From Aldrovandia affinis (lineage: Eukaryota > Chordata > Actinopteri > Notacanthiformes > Halosauridae), in assembly GCA_029706075.1 (NCBI GenBank), contig JAINUG010000324.1, positions 548,115-612,114 on the forward strand: a stretch of 64,000 bases of DNA. Reading direction: 5' to 3'. Under the pieces are notes generated by a model that was not told the origin of the DNA, did not search any database, and saw nothing but the letters and a program-made list of their open reading frames with translations. The position numbers and the translations under genes are program-made. Numbering within the stretch: the first letter of the stretch is position 1; every line of letters starts with the position of its first letter. Of the stretch, positions 12,551-27,052 are shown one piece after another.

Positions 12551-14056
12551 GAAAGAGGCCAGAGTCAATCTCCCGGTTCAGAGTCCGCTGGCAGCCCTTA
12601 CCTCTGCGCTTGGCTTTTGCTGCACTTTGCTCACGGCTGACTGCACTGAACTGAGAGGAGCAGAGTGGAGCTGTCCACCACCCCGGTGCTGAAACGGGCC
12701 AGCTGTGAGGACTGAAGGCCGAAGCTTTTCAGCGCGGCTACTCCCGCGCGTCACTCCCCGTTCAAAAGCAAGCGCTGCCGCAACGGTAGCTGGGGTAAAT
12801 GTGACCTGTCCAAGCTCGTGAGCTTTAGCTTGCCTCCCACACCTAAAACAGAACTCGAAAAAAGGTCCAACAGCAGCAACCGCTGTAAGAATCCCGACCA
12901 CGTTTCGACGGGAATAATTTATTCACAGAGCAGCGTCAGCACCTAGTAGACAGAGCAGCCTTCACGCCCCGCCACGTAGCTTCAGGCGGCGCCCGATATC
13001 AGGCAGACCACAGCTGACACTTCAGTGGCACCTGGAATTGCAGGTGTACCTTCCACCGTGTCGGTTTATTTACCAAGACGCGAGGGGAAACGAGGGCCTC
13101 GCGTCTGCTGCGGCCAACCGCCTCACGAGCGAGCGAGCGAGGCAAGGAGAGCGCAGACGGAGGGGTACACCTGGCAGTCTCGCCTCCCTCTTTCAACGAC
13201 TCCTCCGGTGGCCTTAAACATCTAATTACCTTTTGTTTTGCTGGCGGTGTCGAGCATTAATCCCCGCGCAGGTGCTGCTGCGCTCTGACGGCGGGGCGGC
13301 TGGGGGACACGCACCTGCGCGCGGCGACACAGAGCGAGGGCGGCGGAGACGAGCCAGTGTAACATTGCTGTTTTGGGTTGATATAATTACACAGAATCTG
13401 TATTCTTTTATTTGTTCTTTTCTTATTTACATGCGTTTTATTAATTTACTGTAATGGGCTACTGTATATTCACCGGGAAGATCGTAGCCCCTCCTTCTGT
13501 GACCCCATTTCCTGTGAGGTTGCCCCTTATAACTTTGGGTTTCCCCCCTCTGCCTCTTTCCGGCGATGTCAAATGTGGAAAGAGCTGGAGCTGCGGATCA
13601 ACTAGCTAGCTCCCAATACCGCAAGAGACCAAAGAAAGAAGTTGTCCGCCTCCTCCTTGGACAAATCATTAAAAATACACAATGCAGAAAGACACCGGTC
13701 ACACCAGTCAATAAGCAACATTTCTGCTCTCCACACCACGGGGAGACAACACTAGCACCTGCGTGCTCTCGCGGAACGGCGCATTTTCGCCAACAAAGAT
13801 TCTCTTGCGCTATAGTTACAGGAAGAGAGACCTACCCTCCCTTCTGAATTACACATTATATTGAAGAAAAATGTATCTCGGTTGAGCTGCGTCTCAGTGC
13901 CTGTAGACACCTTTCATTACAGGCATTTGCATTTTTTGCAACCTTCCAGTTGATTATATGAATAGACTGAAAACTTGAATAAGCTGAACTTGTTCCACCA
14001 TACCCTGTACAGTTGACCAAATCCGGGTTTTGCAAAAACAGCACTGCCCCACCACC

Positions 14057-14057
<1 letters not shown>

Positions 14058-14089
<32 letters not shown>

Positions 14090-14120
14090 CACACACACAC
14101 GTACGCACGCGCACGCACGC
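14058..14120. repeat. (CA)n microsatellite
   Basis: CA repeat with CCCC and GCAC interruptions. Confidence 0.93.
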
Positions 14121-14818
14121 AGCGACAATACATGTTTAATCCTTACATTACAGATTGAACGGAGTATTTGTGTAAAAAATATAATACAAACTAACACAAA
14201 GTTCGTTTTCGTTAGCGCGGGGAAGAAGGGTGGATGAAGAAAAGACTGTTATCGTCTGCAGCTCGCGCCCGCTTTCCCCCCTCGCGCTGTAATGGCTTGC
14301 GAGTCTCCTGTGCCCGGGAAACGCGTGCGCTCTTTCAAGTGAAAACGAAGCGGGCTATTCCACAGTGTATCAATCAGTGTGGCGGAGTTTTGAAGATGCA
14401 TGAAACGAGCCGAGCCGATCAGCAGTTTTTCAAATCGAGAGGGTCAGCAGAAAAAAGTGCTTGGCTCCTCTCCGCAGCGCGAGGGCTTCTGACAGACCTG
14501 TACCATCTGTTTGTTATTTAGACCGTTTTATTTTCCACTATCAAAAAAAAAAAAAAAAAAAATACATTATTTATTCATATCTCCACTGAGCTGCCGCTTG
14601 CGCGAATAAGATGAAGAAGCCTAAAATAATTATGCCGCTTTTTCATAATTACACGAGAGTGAACTCGGTGGTGGCGTTCCGGCTTTATTACAGTTTCGGA
14701 AATTTGCATTTTGCGCGTGTACACGCAAACGACACACAAGATTTGCTTTTTGACAACACAAAATAAAGAGAATAGGGGGAAAAGTTACGGAGTTGCTTTG
14801 ACGCAAATGTAGATGTCT

Positions 14819-14849
14819 GTAACAACAACAACAACAACAACAATAACAA
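14819..14849. repeat. (ACA)n microsatellite
   Basis: About ten AAC units, preceded by ordinary sequence. Confidence 0.9.
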
Positions 14850-16265
14850 ACAGCGATCTCTCTCAGCTGAGCAACACGGCCCCCTTTTTATATGTTAACC
14901 GTCAATCTGCAGCAGGACATTTATGGCCTCAGGAGCATTTCAAGACGGACGGACGGGGGGCTATTAATCAAATTAAGTTAATTTAGACGCATTCAGCATA
15001 TTCAGGTGACCGGCCATCATTTCACGACATAAATATTCTGCATTACTCATAATTAATTTGTTTGGCAGTCACCCATGTCTGGTGACTAATAGTGCTTTAG
15101 GTTTAACGTTCAAGTGCATGCAAATATAAGTAATTCAAATTATTTTCCAAACTAGTCACCTTTGTAGTGTGTCATTAGTGTTTTGACACATTTCTGTGAA
15201 GTTGCACCTAGAGTGTCCTCCCCCACTTGAGTTCAAACGGTCACATCTGTAGTATGAGACGTTATGTGGGGATAGGATCATTCGCACTGCAGGCAACGCA
15301 CTGATCCAAGCTCAGAGACGCATTATCATTATTATTTTTTTATACACCTTTGCGGCGGACTCAATATCTCATTAGAGTTGTTCTTAGAGAATTTGAACGA
15401 AAAATAGAACATTCCTTCTACAGCTTCATCATGTTTGGGGGGGGGGGGCAGTGAAAAAACAACATTTATAAAGTAATGCTAAGCATGCATACAAAATGGC
15501 TCCGTTACCAAAGTGAGGGCATTATCTCATCAGTTTTTAAATTATTGACTCCCATTTATGCTGCCACGATATGAGTGATCAAGTCCTCCAGCCGTAAAAT
15601 GCAATAACCCGGAGAATTGTTTTGTGAACAGAAGCAAATAACAATGCCCACACATCATTATGTACCCTCATATCCCATTATAACTGCGTCAAAAGGGTGG
15701 GGGGGAACGAAGCTGATACCGAGCACAATGGGTTCATGCCGTGGTTACCGTGTCAAACCTGCAATGAGGGAAAGAATAACATTTCACCACACGAATACTT
15801 GCAATTTAAATGATAATGACTCCCCTTTCCCAAACATTTAAACAATAAACCCGATTCGGCTTGCGTGAAAAAACAAAAACGCATAAATTCCAGCCCATTT
15901 GGCTGAAAAACAGGATCAAGATACAAATCCTCTCTAATTGCACTCTAAAACATGGAGCTCTCTGTTTAGTTTTTTGTTTTGTTTGTTTTTCGGAACACTC
16001 TGGTGTGACGGGAGCGTGTGGGCACCGGGTTCGATCAGCCCTCTGCCGCTCACTTCCACGGGAGCGAACCCGTTTACAGGAGGATCAAAGTCAAATCAAG
16101 CCCCGTGGAATTATCTCATAAACGTCACATGAAATCAGTGTTTATTACTTTTACACCCTTTACCTCCTCTAGGAGATTACTGAAAAGACCTTGTTCCTTT
16201 CCCCTTAATAAGACGCCTAATAAGACTTACCCAGTCACAGAGCACAGAACCCCGGCCAACAAGGA

Positions 16266-16309
16266 GGAAAAACAACAACACCAACAACAAGAACAACAAC
16301 AACAACAAG

Positions 16310-16341
<32 letters not shown>
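16266..16341. repeat. (AAC)n microsatellite
   Basis: About 75 bp of CAA/AAC units with a few GAA variants. Read in frame it gives a polyglutamine-like run that is not a gene. Confidence 0.95.
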
Positions 16342-16619
16342 AATTAAATAACTCGTTTAATTGCTGCTTCCAAGTGCTGGGATTAAGATAGCGGGAATGT
16401 TAATATCCGACTGATGAAAAATTCATTAGCCAAGAATGAAACAATTTATCCAAATTCCATGCAAGTGTGTTGTAATTAAAATTATGCCTTTCCGTTTTCA
16501 TTAAGCGGGAGAGGCCTTTTTCTTATGTCAAAAAGTAAATGTACAAAAAAATAAATAATAATAATTAAGATTGATGGGAAGTACCGTGTAATTAGCAGGT
16601 CGGGGGTTGCTGCTTCCAC

Positions 16620-17110
16620 CCGTTTGAATGCGAGCAGGGGCACAGCACTCTGTGGTTGTGTCCTGAGGGGGCGGGCGGGGGGGATTCACTCTGTATAGCG
16701 CGGCGGGAACCGGGGCCGAACTGTGCGTTGCTATGGAGCAGATACAGTGCGTACGGTGTGGGAATCACCTGTGGCAGGAGCGCACCGCGGGGGGTGGGCT
16801 GAGAGGGGCCTCGCCCTGGAGGGGCCTAAACGTGCAGGCCGCGCCTCGTCAATTTTCGGGCCAAACGCCATCGGAGGCGCGCACAAAAAGCCACGGGACA
16901 GAGGCGGTGAGGGCTGTTGGCCGGTCGGGAGAAAGCACATTTAATCAAAGCCATTCCCCCTCCCCTCTCCGCCTCTCCGCCTCTCCGCCTCGCGCCATGG
17001 AAAGCGCTCGGCGTGGTAAAGGTGGAGCGTGTCGGCCTCTGGGGCAGCGGCAGCTCTGATCCTCGTCAATCTGCGGCCCGCGGTGCCGGGCGCTGAGGGA
17101 GACGGGCAGG
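16620..17110. promoter_or_regulatory. CpG-rich patch, possible intragenic CpG island
   Basis: GC-rich sequence with dense CpG, including a tandem CTCTCCGC motif at about 16967-16990. It sits inside AT-rich intron. Short open frames appear on both strands, but none is recognisable. It could be an orphan CpG island or alternative promoter; I see no TATA box or exon tied to it. Confidence 0.35.
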
Positions 17111-17390
17111 GGTCACGGCTCATTAGCCAGCACCCCTCTCTTCCCAGTGCCACGCTTCCACTGGCCCAATTTAACCTCATTGCGAAGGCAGAGATGAGAG
17201 GCTCTCTCTTCTGTAGAGGAGGAAGTCACAGATCAGGGGGCAGCCAGGAGTCAGACACAGTAACCTCAAGACAATACGGCAGTTTTGGGCTGTGAAGACG
17301 ATTGGTCTGCAGTTTAGGCAGATTACTTGGATAAATTTGTACCTTTACTAAGCCAAAAAAAACCCCCAAAAACAAAAACGCACACAGATG

Positions 17391-17480
17391 TGCACACACA
17401 CACAAACAAACAAACAAACAAGCTCACAGAAATACACATGCACACATATACACGCACACGAACACACACGCACGCACACA
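17391..17480. repeat. CA-rich microsatellite with AAAC units
   Basis: CACA, (AAAC)n and CACG units mixed over about 90 bp. Confidence 0.85.
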
Positions 17481-18670
17481 TCCCCTCGCGCCCCTCCCCT
17501 CCCCCAATTCATGCAAGAGCTGTCATTCAAGACATATGAACAAAGACAGACTTTGGGAGCACCGTGACTAGGAAGTTCATCCAAGCCATTCCTTCAACAG
17601 CCAATTCTCAAATGTAAATAGAGGGGAAAGGGAATGAATTCACTTTCCGTTCCAATTACCTTCACCGGGAAAAGTCATTTCTGCAAGGAGTTCAACAGTG
17701 CAATTTAGTCACAAAAAAAATATCTGCATCGCTAATATTCGGAAGTTCCCACTCAAATGTATTCAGCGCGTATGCAGATGTGTTTAAACACCCCACAATT
17801 CATTTTATTACCGTTCCCTTCATGGCCCATTATAGGCACATGCGCAACGTGCCAGCATCCGAGACGGGAGTCGCTATTACATGGCAGCTATCGCTCATAA
17901 AGGCCGCGCAATATATATCGATCTCACCCTACAGCATTATGACCCCGGGACGCCAAGATAGGGCGGTAATGGGGTTACTTTCAGAGCCATTAACGTGATG
18001 CATTTCTGTTTGAGGAGACAACATCTGGAACAAAGGCCACTAATAGCCAACAGCTGTTCACGAGGCAGGGACCAATTAAGAGGACCAAAATCAGGGATAA
18101 GGTACAGGCGGTTCTAATGGTCTGCACTCCAATTTAATGGCCTTTCATTCTTCCAAAATACCACAGGTTGAATATTTATTATTCATTATGATTAATTGCG
18201 AGATACCAAGACTGTGTGAGTCGTCCGCCGTGACTTCGACCCCGACCGAGGAAGAAAACACTTGAATGTCACGGTCTATCCGAGAGTCGCACAGATTTGG
18301 TTAAACGGTGGCCAGAGAAAATTTGCCTGCATAGCGATAACCTTTTTGTTCATTACCGCACACACAAATCAAATTTGAAAACTATATCCTACACGAGTGC
18401 TGAACTAATGGGAGCAAAACGCATTAGATCTGATTAAAATTCACATTCGACAGTCTTTCTTGTTTCCAATCACCCCAGAAAACATTGCCCCCCTCGCTGT
18501 GCATTTTTAAGGACACAATTCTGGAGTATAGCTTTTCTTTCCTTGCTTGCGGTGATGACAATTGAATTTCAAAACATTCCACTAAATATATATTTAAATA
18601 TTCAAATGGGTTTTAGTTTATTTTTTATTTACAGAAATTTAAATGCCGTTCATATACTATTTCACGATAC

Positions 18671-18705
<35 letters not shown>
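18671..18705. repeat. (AT)n microsatellite
   Basis: About 35 bp of pure AT. Confidence 0.95.
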
Positions 18706-18708
<3 letters not shown>

Positions 18709-21700
18709 GGTTCAAAAAATAGTAACAACATTTTCTCATTCAGATCAAAGACACCGGAAAACTTTCATTAGAAATGTAATCAATTCAACCTCCATGCAGC
18801 AGACACAATTAACTCTGTAAGATTAATGGAAAAAAGGGGAATAAAAACTTCACAATTCACTGCCTCTTTTTGGGTCTTTGATGATCATTAATAAATATAA
18901 TTATACTGAACAAAGAGCAGTGTGGGGTAACAGCGGCTTCTGACAGAGACCCAATTGTTATTATTATAAAGCGTTAATTACATTTAATGTAAGAAAGAGA
19001 AAAAAAAGAAAGAACATTCATATTCAAGACCCCTTTCACAATATGTACAGTTCTTTTCTTCTTTCGCCCATTCAGTCAATCTTAATACCAAAGACACAAT
19101 GTTCAATCTTTTTAATGTCTTGCTTTTCTGTTTTTTTCGTGCGGCTTTTTTGTACAAAGCCACATCTCAATTCTGTGCTCCAAGAGAAATACAGCCGTGC
19201 ATAGTCCAGCAGGACAAACAACCCATTTGGGGTTGGCTGCTATTAAATATTCCGGAATGACTTTATAACATGCATTTGGCTTGCTGCAATGGCTTTCTGT
19301 CTATGTATTTCTCTTTATTTAACCCATTTACTTCCAATTTCAATGTAATTGGGTGCTTTCTAGGGACAGTTATGTATACATTTGTGGGGTGTGGAGCAGG
19401 GAGCTTACTTGGAAACAGCCTTCGACCCTCACGCAATCATTAGGCTTGCTTCAGGTTTCTCAAGCTCTCGATTCCTTGAGAGCCATTTTCTAGTTCGTAT
19501 CCATCAGTATCCTTTTTAAAAGTTGTGGGTAAAGTGGGAGATTGCATCAGAAGTTATTTCCTGGTAGACACTTGTACTGCACTATTCCACAGAGGGACTG
19601 GATGTTTTTTTATTATTTTATTTTATTTTTTTAAATAAAGCACTACAGTAATTGGTTTTTGAATAATGGAATTCATTACAGTTGTGCAGCTTGTTCAGAA
19701 ATGCAAAACCGAGGAGGGAAAAAAAAACCACTCACTAGAGGTTTGGATTGATCTGCTTAAACAAAACCATGGGGAGATGAAAGCCGGAATTCAAATGACA
19801 ATTTTAGAACGCTTGGTTCATTTATTTCTGAAACTTAAAAGATGCTGCTTGCATAATTGTGAAGGCAGTGTACCAACATCTTTTCGTGCCTTTCGTACCG
19901 TGACCTCCTCTCCAGGACTGGCTTGGGAGGGGCTTGGAGTTTCAGCGCAGTTCACCCCGGCCTCCAACTTGCCCGAGCAAAAAAAAAAAAAAGGAAGATT
20001 GAGTGGGCCGGAATTCTGAAATCAGAGACCGTAAAGCTCCCTATTGTCACTGTAGTGACAGGACAGCATTCCCAACTAAGGGGAGGAAGCCACCAAGGTG
20101 GGGTGCCCCACCCCCTGGGTTTCCCCACCCCCACCTTAACTTCAGTGCAGAGAGAGGTTATTCTGCACCGCAGGTTTGAAGGAGGGCCTGGAGAAACGTG
20201 CGAACTTGGAGAGAGTGTGTCAGGGTCGCTGGGTTGTTTACGATGGTTTAGTATGCCATACTTGACTAGTAATGTTGGGCGGAGGAGGCAGTGGGGTATA
20301 ACATTTCTATTCAGACTCGAAGCAGAAGCACACGGCTCCGCCTGCTTGTCTCAGCTGTAACTCACTGTGTCCCCCCCACCCCACCCCACCCCCAGCTCAG
20401 TGAAGGGCATATTCAGCAAACCTGCATTTGCAAAGATCACACTAAATATATATCTATGGAGATGACTCACTGTATACATTAACTAATTACATCACTCACA
20501 GCATACAGTACAAGAAGTCTCGCTCACTGTACGACTGAACTCTGACATCGATCACAACAGTAAATTCTGACATCAGCACCCATATACACCGGCTCCCGAT
20601 ATCAGTCAAAACATCAGGCCACATAAACTCAGATCGGTCACCATAAAAAGGAACTCGGCGGCTGAACTGATTCCGTGGCCGTTTTATGTCCCCTGACACA
20701 CAGGACATAATCTCATTTAGATTACCGTTCATCACTCAGAAAATAACCAGGAAGATGAGGCACCGGAACAGTCACTTTTTTTTTTTTTTTGATTTGTGCC
20801 GTTTTGATTCACTATCCGCCAGACCGCCGAGCCATTTCCACTCAACCCGGACCACTGAGCGACTGAAGTAGCCCGCTGAAGCAAAACCTGCAGTACGTGG
20901 ATTTTGTTTTTCTAAAAACGATTTAGTTCATATTGTTTTGGCAGAGGCACCTGGGGAGGAGGTTGGATGGAGGAGGGAGGTGGGGGGGAGAAACAAGGCT
21001 GCCATATGGTTGTGTTTTAAAAATTGATATGCGGTGTTACCGCGAGCACCTGGTGGCACCGCGGCATATGCGAGGAGCGCGGAGATGCCTCTGCCACTCT
21101 GTCACCGGCAGACCAGGAATAATTCAATGAGCCCACAGACCGCTGGTGAGCCACGCGCGTCCCCGCCCGCAGATTTCAGAAGCTTGTAATTATTCTTGGG
21201 CTACGGGCTCAAATCTTGCTGGAGAAACATTGAAACCGACAATGCAGCATGGGCTGGCCCGCGAGCATGACTGCGTCTTTTTGTTCCCCCCGCTGGCCTG
21301 TGTTGTGGCGTGAGAGTCTCGCTGGCGCCGGTATAAATTATTCAGATCTGATTGCATAAGCGCACAGTCAATAACTAGGCTGTCGATAGCCGGCGAGAGA
21401 GCACATGCTTCCGCAGTGTCCATAACTACGTCTGAGTAGTTAATAACTGGGGGGAAATAAAATGCAGTTAAGAGCCAATTGTCGCCTTTGATGTCGATAC
21501 TCGCCCCGGCTCCGGAGCTTTCTTCTCTCAATGCAAACCAAGGCCAATATATTGATCCGCGCCGAGTCAATCTGAAAGCGGTGCGCAGACATTTCAAACT
21601 CATTTTCTTCTTTGAAGATCTTACTTCTCACAGCAGCTTATGCTGCTCCCTGCAGAATCCATTCAGACAAGGAAAGGTATTTAAATGGCATTACAGACAG

Positions 21701-21744
21701 ACACAGTAGTGAGCGGGACCTGAGAGATGCGCATTAGGTCAATT

Positions 21745-21754
21745 CCATGGCAAC
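21745..21754 (+). promoter_or_regulatory. X-box half site CCATGGCAAC
   Basis: Exact CCATGGCAAC, preceded by AATT. It resembles one half of the RFX-family X-box (GTTNCCATGGCAAC). The same 10-mer recurs at 24540 and 26192. Confidence 0.3.
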
Positions 21755-21807
21755 AATGTGGCATTTTTCCCCCTCCGAACAATTTATCTCAATGCAATAG
21801 ATATGCT

Positions 21808-21819
21808 GCCACCTAGTGG
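21808..21819 (-). promoter_or_regulatory. CTCF-like motif, minus orientation
   Basis: On the minus strand CCACTAGGTGGC, followed by AGCAT, fits the CTCF core CCASYAGRKGGC at every position. Chance occurrence is possible for a degenerate motif in 64 kb. Confidence 0.4.
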
Positions 21820-24539
21820 GCGCTGGAGAAAGCGCCAGCGTTCAAGCCACCAGCACCTCGGTGAACGCGACAGTGGAAGTGCTGGGTTTTTTATAAAGCA
21901 CTGGCGTTTGATCTGCACACGTACAAAGAACAAACACATCTATACAGAGAACGAGGCGGAACGAGAGTTGGTTTTGTTTGTCTTTTTTTCCGAAGTAGAA
22001 GGTTACAAACGGGTGTTCTGTAATGCAGACTGAGATGCCATTATAAGTTTAAAGCTCCATTTTACAGGGCCAATTTCTCCTGGGTTCCTTAACAAGAAGC
22101 GCAAAGCAGACTATATAAAGGTTTCTGATCTGGCTTCAATCAAACCACCAATCATTGCAGTTCGCCCGCTCAGATTCAGTTTAAGGGCAGTTTAAGGGCT
22201 GTTGATGAGGAAATAATGATCGCTCTCTGGAGTGTGTGGAGGTATGACAGATGTGAAATCTCATGGCGGAGGAGATGCTATCTAAGAGGAGCAATGCACC
22301 TTATTAGAGGAGGATTACAGCGGCAGGACAGAGCTTCTCTTCAAAGCCGGCCTCCCGAAGGTGTGAAGGTTTTGCTGGAGGATTACTGCATTGACATGAC
22401 CTTCGACCCCAAGGGAAAAATAACCATGACTCACCCCCTCCGCACTGTCACACTTGTCCTCAGAACTCTCTCCCACAGGAAGGGAAGCTCACAGTGTTTA
22501 TTGAAGGGAAGCAATCAACTGCAGAAGCCTCCAGATGCTTTAGAAGGCTTTAGAAATATGAATATGAATCTGCCTCATTTCTACTCTGAATCACAACCTG
22601 ACAGAGAGCTCTACAATGCTATCCAACACGCTAGACATTCCTAAACACAGTGAAACCCTAAGTTGCGTTTGTAGAACCGTGCCGGAATCAGATTATTAAA
22701 CGGTTACAGAATTCACACAAGCACAATCCAAAGCTTGTGCAGTAGCGAGGCACTTCCAGGGACAGAGCGGGACATTACAGTTTCCAGTCAAAGAGAAGGT
22801 GGGCAAAAATTAAATTAAACATGAAAAAGAAATAAATGGGCCGCCATTGTTGACACGTGCACTGGGGGGAAGAAGTGAGAAATAAAGAGAGCTCCATATA
22901 TCTGAAGTCCACGCATCTCCTAAATCAAAAGAATACAGTATCTCGCAGCTGTGCAAAGCAATTCGTGCAGACGCCGTCACTGCAATGCATAATGCATACC
23001 GAGTGCTGGGTAGTAAAATATGTAATAAAGTTTATTGTGCCTAATGCAGCCTTTAGGAGTGTCATGCGGAGAGCTCGATGTTGTTGAGTGTTCGGGATCA
23101 GCGGGAGAAGAGCCCTTGGTGCAGGGGCAATGTGTTTCCGACTGGATAAGCAGACCGTGGCAGGAGTCCTGGCACACACAGGGCAAGCCAACCATCGCTC
23201 ACCGCATTCCTTCACATAAAGTGGGGGAAAAGGCATGTCCGTGTCACTATTCCGGAACGGAATGTCCTTGCTTCTGACACCGATTGCCGCCGCAGACATG
23301 GCTGGGGAGGAGGGGGTGAGCAGAAGGCGTGCTGGACCGGTTGTGTCAGACCCGGGCCCTGGCAGAACCAGAGGCAACCCCTGTGAGCCCCTGTATCCGA
23401 GCTCGCTCGCACCACCAAACAGAGGGAGAGGGCGTGGTTCTGGCACACGGGGTCACGGTGACAGGTGAGAGGAAGGACCGCGGTGGCGATCGCACCAATT
23501 TGGCTTTCCTCGGCGCGACACGGCCACTCTCCGCTCTCCTTTCATCTTCTCCTCGGCGTAATGGGAGCCATCTCTCTCCCTCCGGTCACATGCGGGGCAG
23601 CCTTTGAGGAGCGCTCACGCGGTGTCACCGCTTGTTTTGGGTGGACTCGGCCCGTCGCCACTCCGACAGGTCACGCTTCCGGCTCAAAAATCCGCTCCTG
23701 CCACGGGGAACCGTTCCACATCGTCTGCGACACGTTGATCTTAACGTGGGAAAATGGGGCGGGAAGAGGGGGGGGCAGCTATTGTGAAGAAACCAGACTC
23801 CTTTAAGAGGATAATCACTGCGCTGTGTACTCAGTCTGGTAGCTAATAGTATGGATTGTACAGGCAAGAAACTCATTTACAATGCTGTTTAATTCAATAC
23901 CCAGGGACTATATTTAAATCCCCTTGCCCTCTCGACACCCGTACGCGCGCGCTAAAATTCAGCGAGGCCGGCTGCAATATAAATAATCCTTCAGAAAACA
24001 TCTCCCAAATTGTATTAAAGGTGAATCAATCACATCTCGCTTGGCACTTCTGAATTAGTGCTTGACTGAAAAGAATTAAAACTGTATGCAAAAAGGCGCG
24101 CGCGCACGCAAAAACCACTGCCGCCGCATTAATAAAGCTCCCGTGGAAAGGACACGCATCAAAATGAATATTGTTTTATTGTCAATCCATCTCCGACCCA
24201 CTGCAACTTTTAATATGAGTGATTTCCCATGGCAAACATGAATAGAACTCCTGATCTTGCATCTCGAAATGATATTCCTCGATGCGGATGTAACTTTATA
24301 AAAGAGCACAGTTCGGGGACACGTGCTTGAGGAAAGCAGCATCACCCCCCGTGAACCGAGGAGAGAAAAGAGCCTCATGATAAATAATAATCAGACGCGA
24401 AGTGAGAGACGGAGAGCGAGGGGGAGAGGAAAACAAAGCCTCCCCAATAATAAGATTCACAGGGAGTAGAAGCCTCCAGCTGTACTGCGACCTTGCGATG
24501 TCTCAGACAGGCTCGGTCTTCAAAGACGGACGGCGATCC

Positions 24540-24549
24540 CCATGGCAAC
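24540..24549 (+). promoter_or_regulatory. X-box half site CCATGGCAAC
   Basis: Exact CCATGGCAAC preceded by GATCC. The left half is not well formed. Confidence 0.3.
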
Positions 24550-26187
24550 TGTGCACAGGCAACGCCCGTCAACACACAGTCCGCCGCAAAACTTTTCAGG
24601 GCAGGCGCTGTCCGTAACCGCCGGTGACAGGCACCCACAACCTATGCCGAGCGGTTCCCTTACGAACAGACGGCGTTTGAACATGCTCGGTTCTTTCGGC
24701 ACCAGCAGTGTCCAAAAACCTTTCCGGTCAGTCCGGACTATCTGACCCGACCGAGTGTCAAACTCTGGCACAGAGACTGCCTCTTATCCTAACCTCTTAT
24801 CTGCACTGTCCACATAAAACAGCCTGTGTTTCAGGCTCTCTGTCTGGCCATCAGTACGGCCTGGGCACCATCTGGCAACAGGAGGCTGATCGATGCAATC
24901 GTGGCTGAACGACGGGGCCAATCCAGAGGGCTGGGTCACATGCAGGGCAGTGACATGAACTCGGTTTGATATGGAGCTCAGAAAGGCTGAAGGCTGAACC
25001 AGGGGCAGAACATTCTAAGAAAGGCTGACGGCACAGTTAAGGAGAATGGTGGCATCAATAGTACGACGCGTGGGTTGGTGTGCAGCCTCGGCAACGCATG
25101 AAAACATTGTCAATATGTGCGCACGGCTTGGTAAACGAAGTGGAAAAAGTCAGCATGTTTGCAAGTCGTATTATCATTATCCTTTATGGTCAAAACAGCT
25201 CATGAGTCTTGTATTATGCAGTACACACAATATTAAAAGACGTCATGGGGCCTCCACATTAGGGTTTAGCACGTGACATTACAGCACCATGCTGGATGGT
25301 CTTTTTTTTTTAAGAGCAGAGGAAGGAGAGCAACTGGGGAAAATTTAGATTTCGCCCTTCATAAACTGGCAAATTAAGTTCAGTCAGATTAAATACTTAT
25401 AGCTTTTTTGCCTATAAAGTAGACAAAACCCTCCCAATTTTGCATCTCCCTGACTACCTCCCTAATTAAAACTTCAGGTCTATCTAAACCTGTACTTCAA
25501 TGTCAACTGGGTAGCAGCAGCTCGCCCGCCGTCAATTCCTCTATTCAATTTCCAGCGCTTGTTTTGAATGCGCCAAGGACACATGCCACATCAAATCTGC
25601 TCTACTCTCTCGGAACAGTCAACATTAATGGACTATTTGAAAACAAACTGTCTTTTCAGACGGTGGCTTTGAGGGGGAGGGGGGGGGAGAAGGGTGGGCA
25701 GGGTCTGGGCAAGACACGCTGGCCTTGATTTAAATAGTAAAGCGGAATACAGGGCGCCTTTACAACCTATCCCACGTGTCCAGCTCGGAGCCAGGGAGAG
25801 AAAGGTGAGCTGCTTGGCGTGGCTTTAAAAAGGCAGCCACAATGAGAACGAGGCGATGATAAAAGTACACACAGGTTAGATACACAGTCTGCCGTCGAAA
25901 ACAAAGTGAAAGCGAGGCACAAATGTCAAGGATAAATTATTTCTCACTTGCCTGGCAAGACAGCCTCCCCTGGCAGACACAAAACAAAAAAATTATAAAA
26001 AATGTTTTTTAAATGATCTCTGCTGAAACCTCGTAGATGCAACAAAGAAGCCATGCAGAGGCGATTCGCATTCTCCGTTCGGGGCTCGAGGGCACCTGGG
26101 AATTCATCTGAGATATTGCTGAGATGAAACCTTCCCTAATATCGTTTTAAGTGTACATCTAATTAGAACGCAAACAAATGAATGGCG

Positions 26188-26201
26188 ACTACCATGGCAA
26201 C
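26188..26201 (+). promoter_or_regulatory. X-box-like motif ACTACCATGGCAAC
   Basis: Differs from the RFX X-box consensus GTNRCCATGGCAAC only in its first base. Binding is inferred from the motif alone. Confidence 0.35.
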
Positions 26202-26846
26202 TGAAGATGAAAGCCAAAGACGTTGTTCTGGTGGGAAAATGGCGAGACCGATGGCCGTGACGTTGCAGCTTAAGAAACGGCTGCTTCTGGGGGGAATAAT
26301 GGGTCCATCAGGGGACATCTCATCCCATATTGTCTTTATGTCATCCTTATTGTGACAAGAGGTCACCATTTGTGGAGCGCCTGAGGTGGCACCATGTGAC
26401 CACAGTCGGTTAACCCCGCCAGGGGGCCGTCGACATCACACAGCACGTTCTCCTTCAAAGGTCACGGTTAAATGGACACAAAATACGGACATGTTATATG
26501 CACAGATCGGGTGGAATGTCATCTTTGGGATTTGTTGTGTCCACATCCCCATAAACTACAAGGTGTTTCCTTTCAAATTATAGCAAATGTAGGCATGTGG
26601 CCATCACAGGTCTTGAGCTATGGACTGTTATATTTGGGTATGTCCAAATAGGCACGAATGGTAAAAAATAGGGGGTGACGGTTAAGGGGTTTTAATGGAG
26701 CTCTGTTGATCTCTATAAACCGTGCTGCTGGAGGACCGCTGCTCCTCTGAGATCCGCTATGCCATCCGTTTATATGACGCTACTTTGAGAGGTCACACAA
26801 ACATGTCCTGGTAATTGTTGGAGTGAAAAGGTTATGACTGACTCCC

Positions 26847-26847
26847 A

Positions 26848-26880
<33 letters not shown>

Positions 26881-26898
26881 TGTATGTGTGTATGTGTG
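26847..26898. repeat. (GT)n microsatellite
   Basis: GT repeat with GTAT interruptions. Confidence 0.95.
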
Positions 26899-27052
26899 GA
26901 GGGGGGAACAAGCTCTGTCCATTATTTTCTCAGACAAAAGCACTATTCTTCAAACCCGCCGCTCCATCACGAATAACACTTCCAATCCCTAAGGGCTGAG
27001 ATTTCTTCATGCTTCTTTCCCTCCGGATCGACTCGGTGTTCGCCGAGTTTGC

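Noticed and set aside
22216-22644. 142-codon plus-strand open frame
   Set aside because: No recognised family; sequence texture is that of intronic, element-like DNA.
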